From assembly GCA_039192165.1 (NCBI GenBank), contig JBCCXD010000003.1:347153-411152 (forward strand): DNA of 64,000 nt. The letters run 5' to 3'. The notes under the pieces are model-generated. The model did no database searches, was not told the DNA's origin, and saw nothing but the letters and a program-made list of their open reading frames with translations. Positions 9,101 to 17,903 of the stretch are shown in pieces (within the stretch, counting starts at the first letter, position 1; the number at the start of each line of letters is the position of its first letter). The position numbers were made by a program, and so were the translations under genes. This DNA is from Dinoroseobacter sp039192165. GTDB lineage: Bacteria > Pseudomonadota > Alphaproteobacteria > Rhodobacterales > Rhodobacteraceae.

Positions 9101-10210
9101 TTAAGAAACGGGATCCAGAGAGTGTTGTAGATCTGCGGTGATCGCAGCCTCGTCGAGACCTGCCTGCCCGATAACAACAAGACGGGTGCGACCGGTTTCA
9201 GAGGATTGCAAAGGGCGGTCGAAATAAGTCTCAATTCTCGGACCGACGGCCTGCAGTGTCAGTCGCATAGGCTTGCCAGTCACGGCGGCGAACCCTTTCA
9301 GGCGCAGGATATCGTGCCGGCGGATCACGTCGGAAACAAGCTCGGCGAAGGTGTCGGGATTCGTGACCTCCGGCAGATTCACAACGAAGGAAGTGAATGC
9401 ATCATGGTCATGGTCATGGTCATGGTCATGGTCATGGTCATGGTCATGGTCATGGTCATGATCGTGGTCCTCATGGTCGTGGTGATGATGGTGCACTTCG
9501 TGACGTGCGTCCATATCGGCTTCTGCGCCAATCCCTTGTCCGAGCAGAATACTCACAGGCAGTGCGCCGTGCGAAGCACTTACAACTTGAACGCCGTCTC
9601 TCGCGTCCGCCTTCAGACGTCCGGTGATCGCCCCCGCTTCTGACATGGAAAGCAGGTCGGATTTGTTTACAACAAGCATGTCGGCACAGGCGACTTGATC
9701 AGCGAACAGCTCCGACAGCGGAGTTTCGTGGTTCAGGTTTTCGTCTTGCTGGCGCTGCGCGTCCACTGCTGCCTCGGAGTGTGCAAACCGTCCCTCGGTC
9801 ACCGCTTTGCCATCAACAACGGTCACGACACCGTCCACGGTCACTTTGGTTGCAATAGCGGGCCAGTTAAAGGCCCGCACAAGCGGTTGCGGCAGGGCCA
9901 GCCCGCTGGTTTCGATGACGATATGGTCGGGCGGGGTTTCCCGTGACAGAAGCTTCTCCATCGTTGGAATGAAATCGTCGGCGACCGTGCAACAGATGCA
10001 GCCGTTCGAAAGTTCCATGATGTCTTCATCGCTACATGCCGTATCTCCGCAACCCTTGAGAATTTCCCCATCAACCCCGAGGTCGCCAAATTCGTTGATT
10101 ATGAGCGCAATCCTTCGGCCTTCGGCGTTGGACAGAACATGGCGGATCAAAGTTGTCTTTCCGGCACCCAGAAACCCGGTAACAACGGTTGCAGGTATTT
10201 TTGCAGGCAT
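9101..10210 (-). CDS. cobW: CobW-type G3E GTPase (cobalt chaperone candidate)
   Basis: 369-residue G3E-family GTPase. CobW proteins are thought to deliver Co2+ to the cobaltochelatase. The P-loop is GFLGAGKTTL (about residues 11-20), the metal-site motif is NGCICCTV (near 73-80), and MLVVNKSDLL supplies the base-recognition NKxD. A long His/Asp linker near residues 250-275 precedes the C-terminal CobW domain. ATG 10210 is selected over an in-frame upstream start because AGGAG lies at the right distance; this also removes a 16-residue nonconserved extension. It is the first intact gene after the cobalamin riboswitch and lies upstream of cobN, the chelatase it should serve. Confidence 0.93.
   Translation of the reverse strand: MPAKIPATVVTGFLGAGKTTLIRHVLSNAEGRRIALIINEFGDLGVDGEILKGCGDTACSDEDIMELSNGCICCTVADDFIPTMEKLLSRETPPDHIVIETSGLALPQPLVRAFNWPAIATKVTVDGVVTVVDGKAVTEGRFAHSEAAVDAQRQQDENLNHETPLSELFADQVACADMLVVNKSDLLSMSEAGAITGRLKADARDGVQVVSASHGALPVSILLGQGIGAEADMDARHEVHHHHHDHEDHDHDHDHDHDHDHDHDHDHDHDAFTSFVVNLPEVTNPDTFAELVSDVIRRHDILRLKGFAAVTGKPMRLTLQAVGPRIETYFDRPLQSSETGRTRLVVIGQAGLDEAAITADLQHSLDPVS
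9403..9456 (+). repeat. Hexanucleotide tandem repeat (CATGGT)9 inside cobW
   Basis: Nine perfect CATGGT units, followed by imperfect ones to about 9491. On the coding (minus) strand they encode alternating His-Asp in the CobW metal-binding linker. Unit gain or loss would keep the frame and only change the length of the metal-binding tract. Confidence 0.95.
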
Positions 10211-10285
10211 TGGAGCGTCTCCTGGATTAGATTGATTGGTCGGGTTTGCGCGCCGCAAAAGTCGCGCAACGAGTTTGCATCAAGT

Positions 10286-10433
10286 TCAAGCAGAGAGCCG
10301 AACTCCGGCCGGTCGATCGAAGTGGTATTGCAGACCCTTGGCCATCGCGTTTGAACCGATTTGATCGCAACGGGCCAGCCCAGAAGCGAACCCGATCAGA
10401 GCACCCCGCAGGGATCAAAGCCATTGTTGGCAT
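10286..10433 (-). pseudogene. Frameshifted small membrane protein gene under the riboswitch
   Basis: An ATG at 10433 follows CAGGAG by seven bases, directly after the riboswitch. The frame as written runs 68 codons to 10227 and gives an arginine-rich, unlikely protein. If one base is dropped from the C-run at 10404-10407 (GGGG on the coding strand), the text becomes a 48-residue peptide beginning MPTMALIPAGALIGFASGLA and continuing …GSNAMAKGLQYHF, ending at 10286. That looks like the small glycine-rich membrane proteins of Rhodobacteraceae with a G-N-x4-LQY motif. I therefore read it as a broken gene, or a sequencing error in a homopolymer. The family recognition is from memory and tentative. 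Confidence 0.4.
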
Positions 10434-10480
10434 AGTGCTACTCCTGTCCGTCACACCCGACGGCGTTGGTTTCTTTGTGC

Positions 10481-10672
10481 TCGGCTGGTCTCCTGGCTCG
10501 CGGGTCTCGGCGCGGTCGTCCCCTTCCCGATCCCTGAACGGACCAGTGGTGATGGACGTGCGCTCGCCGCTTACAGTCGCGGGGGCGGCTGTGGCCTTGG
10601 ACCCCGGTTTGGGTCATCCGCACCACATTCCCATTTCATCCCCGACGCTTCGCGCCATCGAGGAACCTAAGC
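10481..10672 (-). promoter_or_regulatory. Cobalamin (B12) riboswitch
   Basis: On the minus strand the segment contains the landmarks of the adenosylcobalamin riboswitch in order: GGGAATGTGGTGCGG, then the B12 box GCCCCCGCGACTGTAAGCGG (about 10563-10585), then CACCACTGG, GGGAAGG and the closing CGCGAGCCAGGAGACC (about 10487-10502). Just downstream, CCGTC-GGGTGT-GACGG (about 10446-10461) forms a hairpin immediately before the CAGGAG ribosome site of the small broken gene, so a translational expression platform is plausible. The first intact gene after it is cobW, then the GNAT gene and cobN. High B12 should lower expression of this cobalt-delivery and chelation set. Confidence 0.95.
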
Positions 10673-10887
10673 TGGGCTCATGTGCGCTTGCTCCGTCGAA
10701 GGCGTCAAGGCGATTTTGCCAGGTCAGCTTTGGTGGAACTTTCGCTGCGTCGCATTTAATGGATAAAGCCCCCATATGACGTAGCTTGCGTGGGATGCCC
10801 GGATACATGTAGTATACCCATTGACTCAAACGATTTCAGTGAAGACCTTAGCAGTCGACTGGAATCACCTCCGAAAGGGTGCCCTGC

Positions 10888-13800
10888 GTGCGCTTTTCCC
10901 GGCTTCGCCTCAACGGCTTCAAGAGTTTCGTGGATCCGACCGACCTTATAATTGGGGACGGGCTTACCGGCGTAGTGGGTCCGAACGGGTGTGGAAAATC
11001 GAACTTGCTTGAAGCGCTGCGCTGGGTAATGGGCGAAAATCGTCCCACGGCTATGCGCGGTGGCGGCATGGAAGATGTGATTTTCGCAGGGGCCGCGACG
11101 CGCTCAGCGCGCAACTTCGCTGAAGTTGCCTTGACGATCGACAATTCTGATCGACGCGCGCCGGCGGCGTTCAACGACGCCGAACAGTTAGAGATTATCC
11201 GCCGGATCACCCGAGATGTCGGGTCCGCCTACAAGACAAACGGCAAGGACGTCCGCGCTCGGGATGTTCAGATGCTCTTTGCGGACGCTTCCACAGGCGC
11301 GCATTCTCCTGCGCTTGTTCGGCAGGGCCAGATCTCTGAACTGATCAATGCCAAACCTAAAGCGCGCCGACGCATACTGGAAGAGGCCGCTGGAATTTCG
11401 GGTCTTTATCAGCGCCGGCACGAGGCGGAGCTCAAGCTCAAGGGCGCTGAGGCCAATCTGGACAGGGTCGAAGACGTCCTTGAGCAACTGGCCACGCAAC
11501 TGGCGACCTTGGCGCGCCAGGCAAAGCAAGCTGCGCGCTACCGCGAGATTGGTGCGCAATTGCGCAAGGCTGAGGGGCTTTTGCTCTATCGTCGTTGGCG
11601 CGAAGCGGATGAAGCAAGACTGCTCTCGGCGCAGGATCTTACGACGCGGACAACAGAAGCGGCGCAGGCCGAAGCAGCGGCCCGCGACGCCAGCAAGTTG
11701 CGCGCAGAACAGGACAGCGCGTTGCCGCCTTTGCGCGAGGAAGAGGCAATCGCTGCGGCTGTCCTTCAAAGGCTTCTGGTGGAACGTGACGCGCTCACCG
11801 ACCAGGAACAGCGCGCCCGCGATACGATTGCCACCCTTCAGGCACGGATCACGCAGCTCGAAAATGACATTGAGCGCGAGTCAGCGTTGAACGCGGACGC
11901 CCTGCAGACGATCGAAAATCTAGAGTCCGAGCAGGCCGAGATTGGCAAAGCCGCCGACGGTCACACCGATCGTCTTGCAGCGGCTGCGGAAGAGGCGCGT
12001 TCAGCCGCCGAGGTTCTGTCTGATCGCGAAACTGCACAAAGTGAACTGACAGAGGATGTCGCGCGGCTGTCCGCGCGCCACCAATCCACACGGCGTATGC
12101 TGGAAGACGCCGAGAAGACACAAGCCCGCGCGGCTGAGCAGGCAGATCGGGCTGAAGTCGCGGTGTCTTCAGCCAAGACGGCGCTTGCAGATGCAGACGC
12201 GTCTTTTGCCGCGTCAAAGCTTGCAGCCGATCACGCACAGGCTGCCTCTGAGTCGGCCGAGCTTGCCTTGACCGAAGCGGAAACACAGCGCGCAATGCTG
12301 CAGGCGCAGGAAGCAGAGGCGCGTGCGGCTCGGTCGGAAGCCGAAGGCGAGGTCAGCGCGCTGCGTGCCGAGGTCGGCGCGCTGGAGAAGCTGGTAGCAC
12401 GGGCGCAGAGCGAAAACGGCCAGGTCCTCGACGCGGTCACTGCCAAGGCCGGTTTCGAAGCCGCGCTTGGCGCGGCGCTTGCCGATGATCTGAACGCGCC
12501 CGAAGTAGAAGGCGATGCTTCGGGCTGGCATTGTTTGCCGGACTATACCTCGCCGCAGCCCTTGCCAGCTGGGGCGACGCCGCTGGCCGACCATGTTGAA
12601 ATACCTGCCGCGCTGTTGCGTCGGATTGGACAGGTGGGACTGGTTGACCGTGCGGCTGGTGCAGCGCTCCAGCCCGATTTGCTGCCAGGGCAGCGGCTTG
12701 TAAGCAAGGAAGGCGATTTGTGGCGCTGGGATGGTCTGAGCGCGCGGGCTGAAGATGCGCCGTCTGCGGCCGCGGCCCGGCTCCAGCAGATAAACCGCCT
12801 GGCCGAGCTCAAGACAGATCTGGAAGTGGCAGAAGAAAAAGCTGCGTTAGAACGGGCAGCGCACGAGACGCTGCAAACCGATCTCCGGACTGCTTCGGAC
12901 GCGGACCGCACTGCGCGCGATGCGCGCAAAGCCGCAGAGCGTGCGTTGGGTGACAGTAGCCGTCAGCTCAGCAAAAGTGAGGCCGATCAGAATATACTGG
13001 CTGGAAAGCTCGAAACCCTAACGCTGTCGGTCTCGCGGTTCCGATCTGAGGCTCTTGAAGCGCAAAAAGCGGTGGCGGAAACCGAAGCTTCGCTGCGTGG
13101 GCTCGATGATCTGGATGCTGCCCGCGAGCAGGTGGAACAGGTGCGCATGACGGTCGATGCGGCGCGTATGACGATGCTTGCGAAGCGCTCTGCCCATGAT
13201 GAGATGCGTCGAGAAGGAGAAGCGCGCACCAGGCGAGACCAGGAAATTACCCAGCAGATCAGCGGGTGGCGGCATCGTCTAGAGACAGCGGCCAAGCGCA
13301 GCGCAGAGCTGGCGGACCGGCGTGAGAATTCGCGCAAAGAGCTGAAAGAGGCCGAGGCCGCGCCGGAGGAGATTTCCGCAACACGAGATGCGCTGGCACA
13401 GGAAATCTCAAAGGCAGAAGCGCGCAAGGCTGAAGCGGCGGATGCGCTAAGCAAGGCTGAAGGTGCGCTCCGGCGTGCCGAGCAGGGTGAGCGCGACGCG
13501 GAGCGCACTGCGTCCGAGTCGCGAGAAGCCCGGGCGCGCGCAGAGGCCCTGTCTGAAGCGGCGGTCGAAACTGTAACGTTGGCGGCAGAGCGAATTTTCG
13601 AAGCGCTCGAAGTTACGCCGCAGCAGTTGCTCGATACGCTGGGCGCGGACACTGAAAAAATGCCCGGCGCCGAGGCGATCGAAGCCGAGGTAAACCGCCT
13701 GAAACGGCAGCGCGACGCGATGGGCGCCGTCAATTTGCGCGCCGAGGAGGACGCCCGTGGCGTCGAGGAAGAATACCAAACGCTGCTCCAGGAAAAAGAA

Positions 13801-14340
13801 GATCTGGGAGAGGCCATCGGCAAGCTGCGCTCCGGCATTTCGGGTCTGAACCGCGAAGGGCGGGAACGGCTTTTGACGGCTTTCGAACAGGTCAATGACA
13901 ACTTCTCGATGCTTTTTACACATCTGTTCGGGGGGGGCGAAGCGAAGCTCGTTCTGGTCGAGTCCGATGACCCTCTGGAGGCAGGCCTTGAAATCATGTG
14001 TCAGCCTCCTGGCAAGAAGCTTTCGACACTCTCGCTGCTTTCAGGCGGCGAACAGACGCTGACTGCGCTTGCGCTGATCTTCGCAGTCTTCCTTGCGAAT
14101 CCGGCTCCGATCTGTGTGCTGGATGAGGTCGACGCGCCATTGGATGATGCCAACGTGACGCGGTTCTGCGATCTTCTCGATGAAATGTGCCGCCGCACCG
14201 ATACGCGCTTTCTGATCATCACGCACCATGCGGTGACTATGGCCCGAATGGATCGCTTGTTTGGTGTCACTATGGGCGAGCAAGGCGTAAGCCAACTCGT
14301 ATCGGTCGACCTAAAGGTTGCAGAAACGCTGGTTGCCTGA
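10888..14340 (+). CDS. smc: Chromosome segregation ATPase SMC
   Basis: 1150-residue SMC ATPase that loops and organises the nucleoid with ScpA/ScpB. N-terminal Walker A GVVGPNGCGKSNLLEALRW (near residue 30), long coiled coil to about 500, a hinge around 510-620, a second coiled coil, then the signature LSLLSGGEQTLTALAL and Walker B APICVLDEVDAPLDDANV near the end. GTG 10888 is preferred because it gives the conserved MRFSRLRLNGFKSF start with GAAAGGG upstream; a GTG at 10879 overlaps that site. The 215 bases before it (10673-10887) lie between the divergent riboswitch transcript and smc and must hold both promoters; I see no other gene there. Confidence 0.97.
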   Translation: MRFSRLRLNGFKSFVDPTDLIIGDGLTGVVGPNGCGKSNLLEALRWVMGENRPTAMRGGGMEDVIFAGAATRSARNFAEVALTIDNSDRRAPAAFNDAEQLEIIRRITRDVGSAYKTNGKDVRARDVQMLFADASTGAHSPALVRQGQISELINAKPKARRRILEEAAGISGLYQRRHEAELKLKGAEANLDRVEDVLEQLATQLATLARQAKQAARYREIGAQLRKAEGLLLYRRWREADEARLLSAQDLTTRTTEAAQAEAAARDASKLRAEQDSALPPLREEEAIAAAVLQRLLVERDALTDQEQRARDTIATLQARITQLENDIERESALNADALQTIENLESEQAEIGKAADGHTDRLAAAAEEARSAAEVLSDRETAQSELTEDVARLSARHQSTRRMLEDAEKTQARAAEQADRAEVAVSSAKTALADADASFAASKLAADHAQAASESAELALTEAETQRAMLQAQEAEARAARSEAEGEVSALRAEVGALEKLVARAQSENGQVLDAVTAKAGFEAALGAALADDLNAPEVEGDASGWHCLPDYTSPQPLPAGATPLADHVEIPAALLRRIGQVGLVDRAAGAALQPDLLPGQRLVSKEGDLWRWDGLSARAEDAPSAAAARLQQINRLAELKTDLEVAEEKAALERAAHETLQTDLRTASDADRTARDARKAAERALGDSSRQLSKSEADQNILAGKLETLTLSVSRFRSEALEAQKAVAETEASLRGLDDLDAAREQVEQVRMTVDAARMTMLAKRSAHDEMRREGEARTRRDQEITQQISGWRHRLETAAKRSAELADRRENSRKELKEAEAAPEEISATRDALAQEISKAEARKAEAADALSKAEGALRRAEQGERDAERTASESREARARAEALSEAAVETVTLAAERIFEALEVTPQQLLDTLGADTEKMPGAEAIEAEVNRLKRQRDAMGAVNLRAEEDARGVEEEYQTLLQEKEDLGEAIGKLRSGISGLNREGRERLLTAFEQVNDNFSMLFTHLFGGGEAKLVLVESDDPLEAGLEIMCQPPGKKLSTLSLLSGGEQTLTALALIFAVFLANPAPICVLDEVDAPLDDANVTRFCDLLDEMCRRTDTRFLIITHHAVTMARMDRLFGVTMGEQGVSQLVSVDLKVAETLVA

Positions 14341-14346
14341 TCCGTC

Positions 14347-15513
14347 TTACAGCTTTCCAAGCAATGCCGGGGTGGGCCAGGCATCCGCAGGCATTCCAAG
14401 GCGGCGCTGTTCTTCGCGAACTGCAGCCCGGGTGCGCGCGCCGAGAATACCGTCAATCTTGCCCACATCGTAGCCGCGCGCTGCGAGCTTTTGTTGCAGT
14501 TGCTTCATCTGAGCATCGCTGAGACCGGGCTCTGGCGTGCCGGCGTCGAAGACCGGTGCGCCGGACAGGCGGGTCGCGAAATAGGCGGCTGTGGTGACGT
14601 AGACAAAGCTCTGGTTCCACTCGAAATACACATCGAAGTTCGGATAGGCGAGAAAGGCAGGCCCCTTGCGTCCTTGTGGCAGGATCAGCGCTGCCGGCAG
14701 GTTGCCGGCGATCTGCCCATAGCGTGGGGTCAGCCCCATGGCGGCCCACTCCTGCCCCCGCTTCTTTGCGGTCAGGCCGGTTTCATACCAATTGAGATTA
14801 TCTGGAACCGTGACCTCTTGTAGCCAGGGTTCGCCAGCCCGCCACCCAAGACCTTTGAGCATATTGGCGCCGGACAGCAGCGCGTCAGGGGCCGAGGTTT
14901 TCAGGTAGACATGCCCGTCGCCATCGGCGTCGACACCGCGTGTCAGGATGTCTTCGGGCAACATCTGGACCATCCCGATCTCGCCAGCCCAAGCGCCCGT
15001 GGTCCGAACCGGGTCGAAATCACCATTCTCATACAGCTCAAGCGCAGCGAATATTTGCGGACGGAACAGCTCCGGGCGGCGGCAGTCGTGGGCGAGGGTA
15101 ACAAGCGAGTTCAGTGTGTTAAAATCCCCCTGAACGGCACCGTAGTCAGTCTCTAGCGCCCAAAATGCCAATAAAACACCCGAAGGCACCCCGTACTCAC
15201 GCTCAGCGACCGCGAAAACGTTGGAAAATCGCTCTGCGTTACGGCGGCCGTTGTCCATCCGGTTCTGGCTAATGACGCGCCGCGCGAAGTCCGTGAATGG
15301 CATCTTGAAAACGCCCTGAGCCCGATCGGCGCGCAGAGTTCGCGGGTCTTGTTGGGCGGAGCGAAAAAAGGCGTCGACCATTGCGCGGTCGTGGCCTTTC
15401 GATATCGCTTCCGATTTGAGCCCATCAACGAAGTCCGGAAAACTCCCACCACACTGAGCGGCAGCAGACCCTGCAGTGAAAAGTGACAAAATGAAAGCAA
15501 GTGCAAAGCGCAT
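14347..15513 (-). CDS. Lytic murein transglycosylase (MltB-like) with peptidoglycan-binding domain
   Basis: 388-residue exported enzyme that cleaves peptidoglycan glycan strands. Signal peptide MRFALAFILSLFTAGSAAAQ, a transglycosylase core with FWALETDYGAVQGDFNTLNSL (catalytic Glu) and GEIGMVQMLPEDIL, then a C-terminal peptidoglycan-binding domain (MKQLQQKLAARGYDVGKIDG). ATG 15513 is preceded by GGGAGG and creates the signal peptide; the long upstream extension of the frame is not conserved in style. It converges on smc with only six bases between stops. Confidence 0.92.
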   Translation of the reverse strand: MRFALAFILSLFTAGSAAAQCGGSFPDFVDGLKSEAISKGHDRAMVDAFFRSAQQDPRTLRADRAQGVFKMPFTDFARRVISQNRMDNGRRNAERFSNVFAVAEREYGVPSGVLLAFWALETDYGAVQGDFNTLNSLVTLAHDCRRPELFRPQIFAALELYENGDFDPVRTTGAWAGEIGMVQMLPEDILTRGVDADGDGHVYLKTSAPDALLSGANMLKGLGWRAGEPWLQEVTVPDNLNWYETGLTAKKRGQEWAAMGLTPRYGQIAGNLPAALILPQGRKGPAFLAYPNFDVYFEWNQSFVYVTTAAYFATRLSGAPVFDAGTPEPGLSDAQMKQLQQKLAARGYDVGKIDGILGARTRAAVREEQRRLGMPADAWPTPALLGKL

Positions 15514-15571
15514 AGTCGGAAACCTCCCGGGTGATGCGCGGACGCTAGCAGCCCCGACACACCGTGCAACC

Positions 15572-16480
15572 CTAGAGAAGCGCCAACAGCAGAACCACGC
15601 CGAAGAGCAGCGCCCATGACCGCCATAAATTAGCACAGGCGGCTTCGATCTGACGCGCGCCAATTTGGTGCTGTCCGTTGGGATGTATAAAAGGAAAGTC
15701 CTGCATCTGACCCTCGTAGCTGCGCGGTCCGGCCAATGCGACGTCGAGCCCTCGGGCCATCGCGGCCTCGGGCCATCCGGCATTCGGTGACCGGTGCAGG
15801 CGCGCGTCGCGGGCAATCGCTACCATCTGACTGAGCTTTCCCTTGCCCAGAGCGATCAACACTGCACTAAGGCGCGCTGGGATCCAATTCAGCCCGTCAT
15901 CGAGCCGGGCTGCAGCCCACCCAAATGCCTCGTGGCGTGGAGTACGGTATCCGACCATGCTGTCGGCGGTGTTGACGACTTTGTAGACAAGAATGCCCGG
16001 CAGACCGCCCAGCAAGAACCAGAAGGCCGGGGCCACTACCCCGTCAGAGAAGTTTTCTGAAGCGGATTCGATGGCGGCGCGGGCTACACCTTCGGCCGGC
16101 AGTTCTTTGGTATCCCGACCGACAATCATTGCCACCGCCGCACGGCCCTCAGGCAGACCAATCCGCAGCGCCTCAGCCACCGCGCGGACATGCTCGACCA
16201 GACTGCGCTGTGCCAGCAAGATCGCCGCCAGAAGCACTTCCACTCCCGGTCCTACCAGCGAGAGCGCCCATCCCAGTACGGCTGCTGCAAGACACAGACA
16301 AGCCACCACTCCTGTCCCTTTGGAACGCCGCGCTGAGCCGGTGTTATATTTTCTGTCGGCCCAGCCAATCGCGCGTCCCATCAGAACGGCAGGGTGGGGC
16401 ATTCGCCGCCATAACCAGTCCGGCTCTCCAAATACCGCATCCAGCGCGAGTGCAAGGGCGAGAAGAAGCGCAACGTCCAT
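15572..16480 (-). CDS. cbiB: Adenosylcobinamide-phosphate synthase CbiB/CobD
   Basis: 302-residue integral membrane protein that attaches the (R)-1-amino-2-propanol phosphate arm to adenosylcobyric acid. Typical blocks: LALALDAVFGEPDWLWRRMP at the start, HPAVLMGRAI, GRDTKELPAEGVARAAIESA followed by SENFSDGVVAPAFWFLLGG, and NTADSMVGYRTPRHEAFGWA. Several hydrophobic segments are visible. It follows cobC with a two-base gap, so the two arm-building genes are co-transcribed. In alphaproteobacterial nomenclature this enzyme is also called CobD. Confidence 0.95.
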   Translation of the reverse strand: MDVALLLALALALDAVFGEPDWLWRRMPHPAVLMGRAIGWADRKYNTGSARRSKGTGVVACLCLAAAVLGWALSLVGPGVEVLLAAILLAQRSLVEHVRAVAEALRIGLPEGRAAVAMIVGRDTKELPAEGVARAAIESASENFSDGVVAPAFWFLLGGLPGILVYKVVNTADSMVGYRTPRHEAFGWAAARLDDGLNWIPARLSAVLIALGKGKLSQMVAIARDARLHRSPNAGWPEAAMARGLDVALAGPRSYEGQMQDFPFIHPNGQHQIGARQIEAACANLWRSWALLFGVVLLLALL

Positions 16481-16482
16481 GC

Positions 16483-17442
16483 TCAGAAGCTCTCCAGCGC
16501 AGCCTCAAGACGCGCCCAGTTTTCTTCCGACCCGGGCAGACCGAGACGAATCCAATGGGGGTTGTATGGGAAAACGCGCGTCCATACCCGCGCTTTGGCG
16601 AGGTGCGTGTGAACCGCCTGGGCTTCTTCGAACGCGTAGAGCCGAAATAAGGTGGTGCCCTGGGGCGTATCGCAATACGGACGCAGTAACATGTCCAGCC
16701 GGGCGCTGTCCTGGACCAGTCGATCCCGCGTGCTGGTGACCCACTCGGTGTTGGACAATGCGCGGGCGCCGAGGGCCAGTGCGGGTCCGGAAACGGGCCA
16801 GGGGCCGAGGGCCTCGGCCATGCGCTCCAAAAGCTCTGACGCTCCAATTAGTACGCCCAGACGCACGCCCGCTAGGCCCCAGAATTTTCCGAAGCTCTTG
16901 AGTACAACAACGCGCGCATCAGATGTTGCCGGGACCTGGCTTATGGGGGCCTGTACGGCGTCGGCGAAGCTTTCGTCATAAATCGCGAAGCGCGTGGGCA
17001 TCATGTTTGCATCAGGGGCGAGCGCGCCATCTGGATTGTTAGGATGCACGTGAATTGCGGCATCCGCGCCCTCTAAACTGTGTGCGGCCGTCCAGCCGGA
17101 AAGCCGAAAAGCCGCCTCCCACTCGTTGTAGGTGGGGGGTGCGATGAATGCCCGTCCGGTGTTTCCCAAGACCTGCGGCAAACGCGCGATCAGTGCTGAG
17201 GCGCCCGGTGCGGCCAGAACCCCAACCCCGTCCGGTATGCTCCAGAAGGCGCGCGCCGCACTGTGGAAGCGCTCCGTGGCCCCCACATCGGGCAGTTCTG
17301 TCCAAACCTGTGGTGAAAGCCCCCCGACCGGATACGGCACCGGATTGATCCCGGTGGATAGATCGAGCCAGTCGGACCGCGCGCCCCCATACTTAACCGC
17401 CGCAGCGTCGATCCCACCACCATGATCGCGCGGCGCGCTCAT
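16483..17442 (-). CDS. cobC: Threonine-phosphate decarboxylase CobC
   Basis: 319-residue PLP-dependent fold-I enzyme producing the aminopropanol phosphate used by CbiB. Recognisable features are DLSTGINPVPYP near the start, HVHPNNPDGALAPD, and the PLP-lysine block VVLKSFGKFWGLAGVRLGVL. ATG 17442 overlaps the DUF1636 stop as ATGA, which decides the start over a longer frame reaching 17499. The order DUF1636-cobC-cbiB indicates one transcript dedicated to the lower-ligand arm. Confidence 0.92.
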   Translation of the reverse strand: MSAPRDHGGGIDAAAVKYGGARSDWLDLSTGINPVPYPVGGLSPQVWTELPDVGATERFHSAARAFWSIPDGVGVLAAPGASALIARLPQVLGNTGRAFIAPPTYNEWEAAFRLSGWTAAHSLEGADAAIHVHPNNPDGALAPDANMMPTRFAIYDESFADAVQAPISQVPATSDARVVVLKSFGKFWGLAGVRLGVLIGASELLERMAEALGPWPVSGPALALGARALSNTEWVTSTRDRLVQDSARLDMLLRPYCDTPQGTTLFRLYAFEEAQAVHTHLAKARVWTRVFPYNPHWIRLGLPGSEENWARLEAALESF

Positions 17443-17813
17443 TCCGTCGGCAGCGGCGGGTGGCGGGTCACGAAATGACCTTTGATTGCAGTAGGCCAAT
17501 TGCGATACGGGACCTGCCCGGTATCGCTTGCGGCATGCAGCGCGGCATAGCCGACGATTCCAGCGGCCGCCTCCGCATCCGCCACGAACCCGCCAAGAGT
17601 GTAGCAGAGCTTGCCACCTGCCTGGATGGTCACATTGCAGCCATTGCTACAGCCCATCAGGCAGGAATGACGTCGGATCTTGACTGCGTCCGTGCCCCTA
17701 GAGGCTTTCTCGATCTCGTCTGCAAGGATCTCGCCATCGGTTTGCGCCATTCCGCGCGTCTCCCACTCGTCGCGCTTGCAGGTGTCGCATACCGTGATCC
17801 AGGTCGTCCTCAT
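17439..17813 (-). CDS. DUF1636 protein, ferredoxin-like metal-binding
   Basis: 124-residue small soluble protein of the DUF1636 family. Cysteines are arranged as VCDTCKRDEWE at the start and HSCLMGCSNGCNVTI in the middle, the pattern of thioredoxin-fold [2Fe-2S] ferredoxins. The family commonly accompanies cobalamin genes. It is the first gene of the DUF1636-cobC-cbiB transcript and is coupled to cobC by an ATGA overlap. A redox or metal role in B12 synthesis is an inference from context; no activity is visible from sequence alone. Confidence 0.85.
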   Translation of the reverse strand: MRTTWITVCDTCKRDEWETRGMAQTDGEILADEIEKASRGTDAVKIRRHSCLMGCSNGCNVTIQAGGKLCYTLGGFVADAEAAAGIVGYAALHAASDTGQVPYRNWPTAIKGHFVTRHPPLPTE

Positions 17814-17903
17814 CGCATGGTCCTCGCAGGGTCGGGTCCGCAGGCCTAAGGCCTTGCTGACTTAAAAACCCATTTCCCGCGAGGGTGCAATCCGAAGCAG
17901 CGA

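Noticed and set aside
9397..9491. CRISPR-like or satellite array
   Set aside because: Units are six bases, have no spacers and encode an in-frame His/Asp tract of CobW.
10821..11012. A 63-codon ORF at the start of smc in another frame
   Set aside because: TTG start, mostly inside smc, no conserved feature.
12987..13997. Long minus-strand frame rich in Ser, Ala and Arg within smc
   Set aside because: Low-complexity antisense reading of SMC coiled coil; no motif, no ribosome site.
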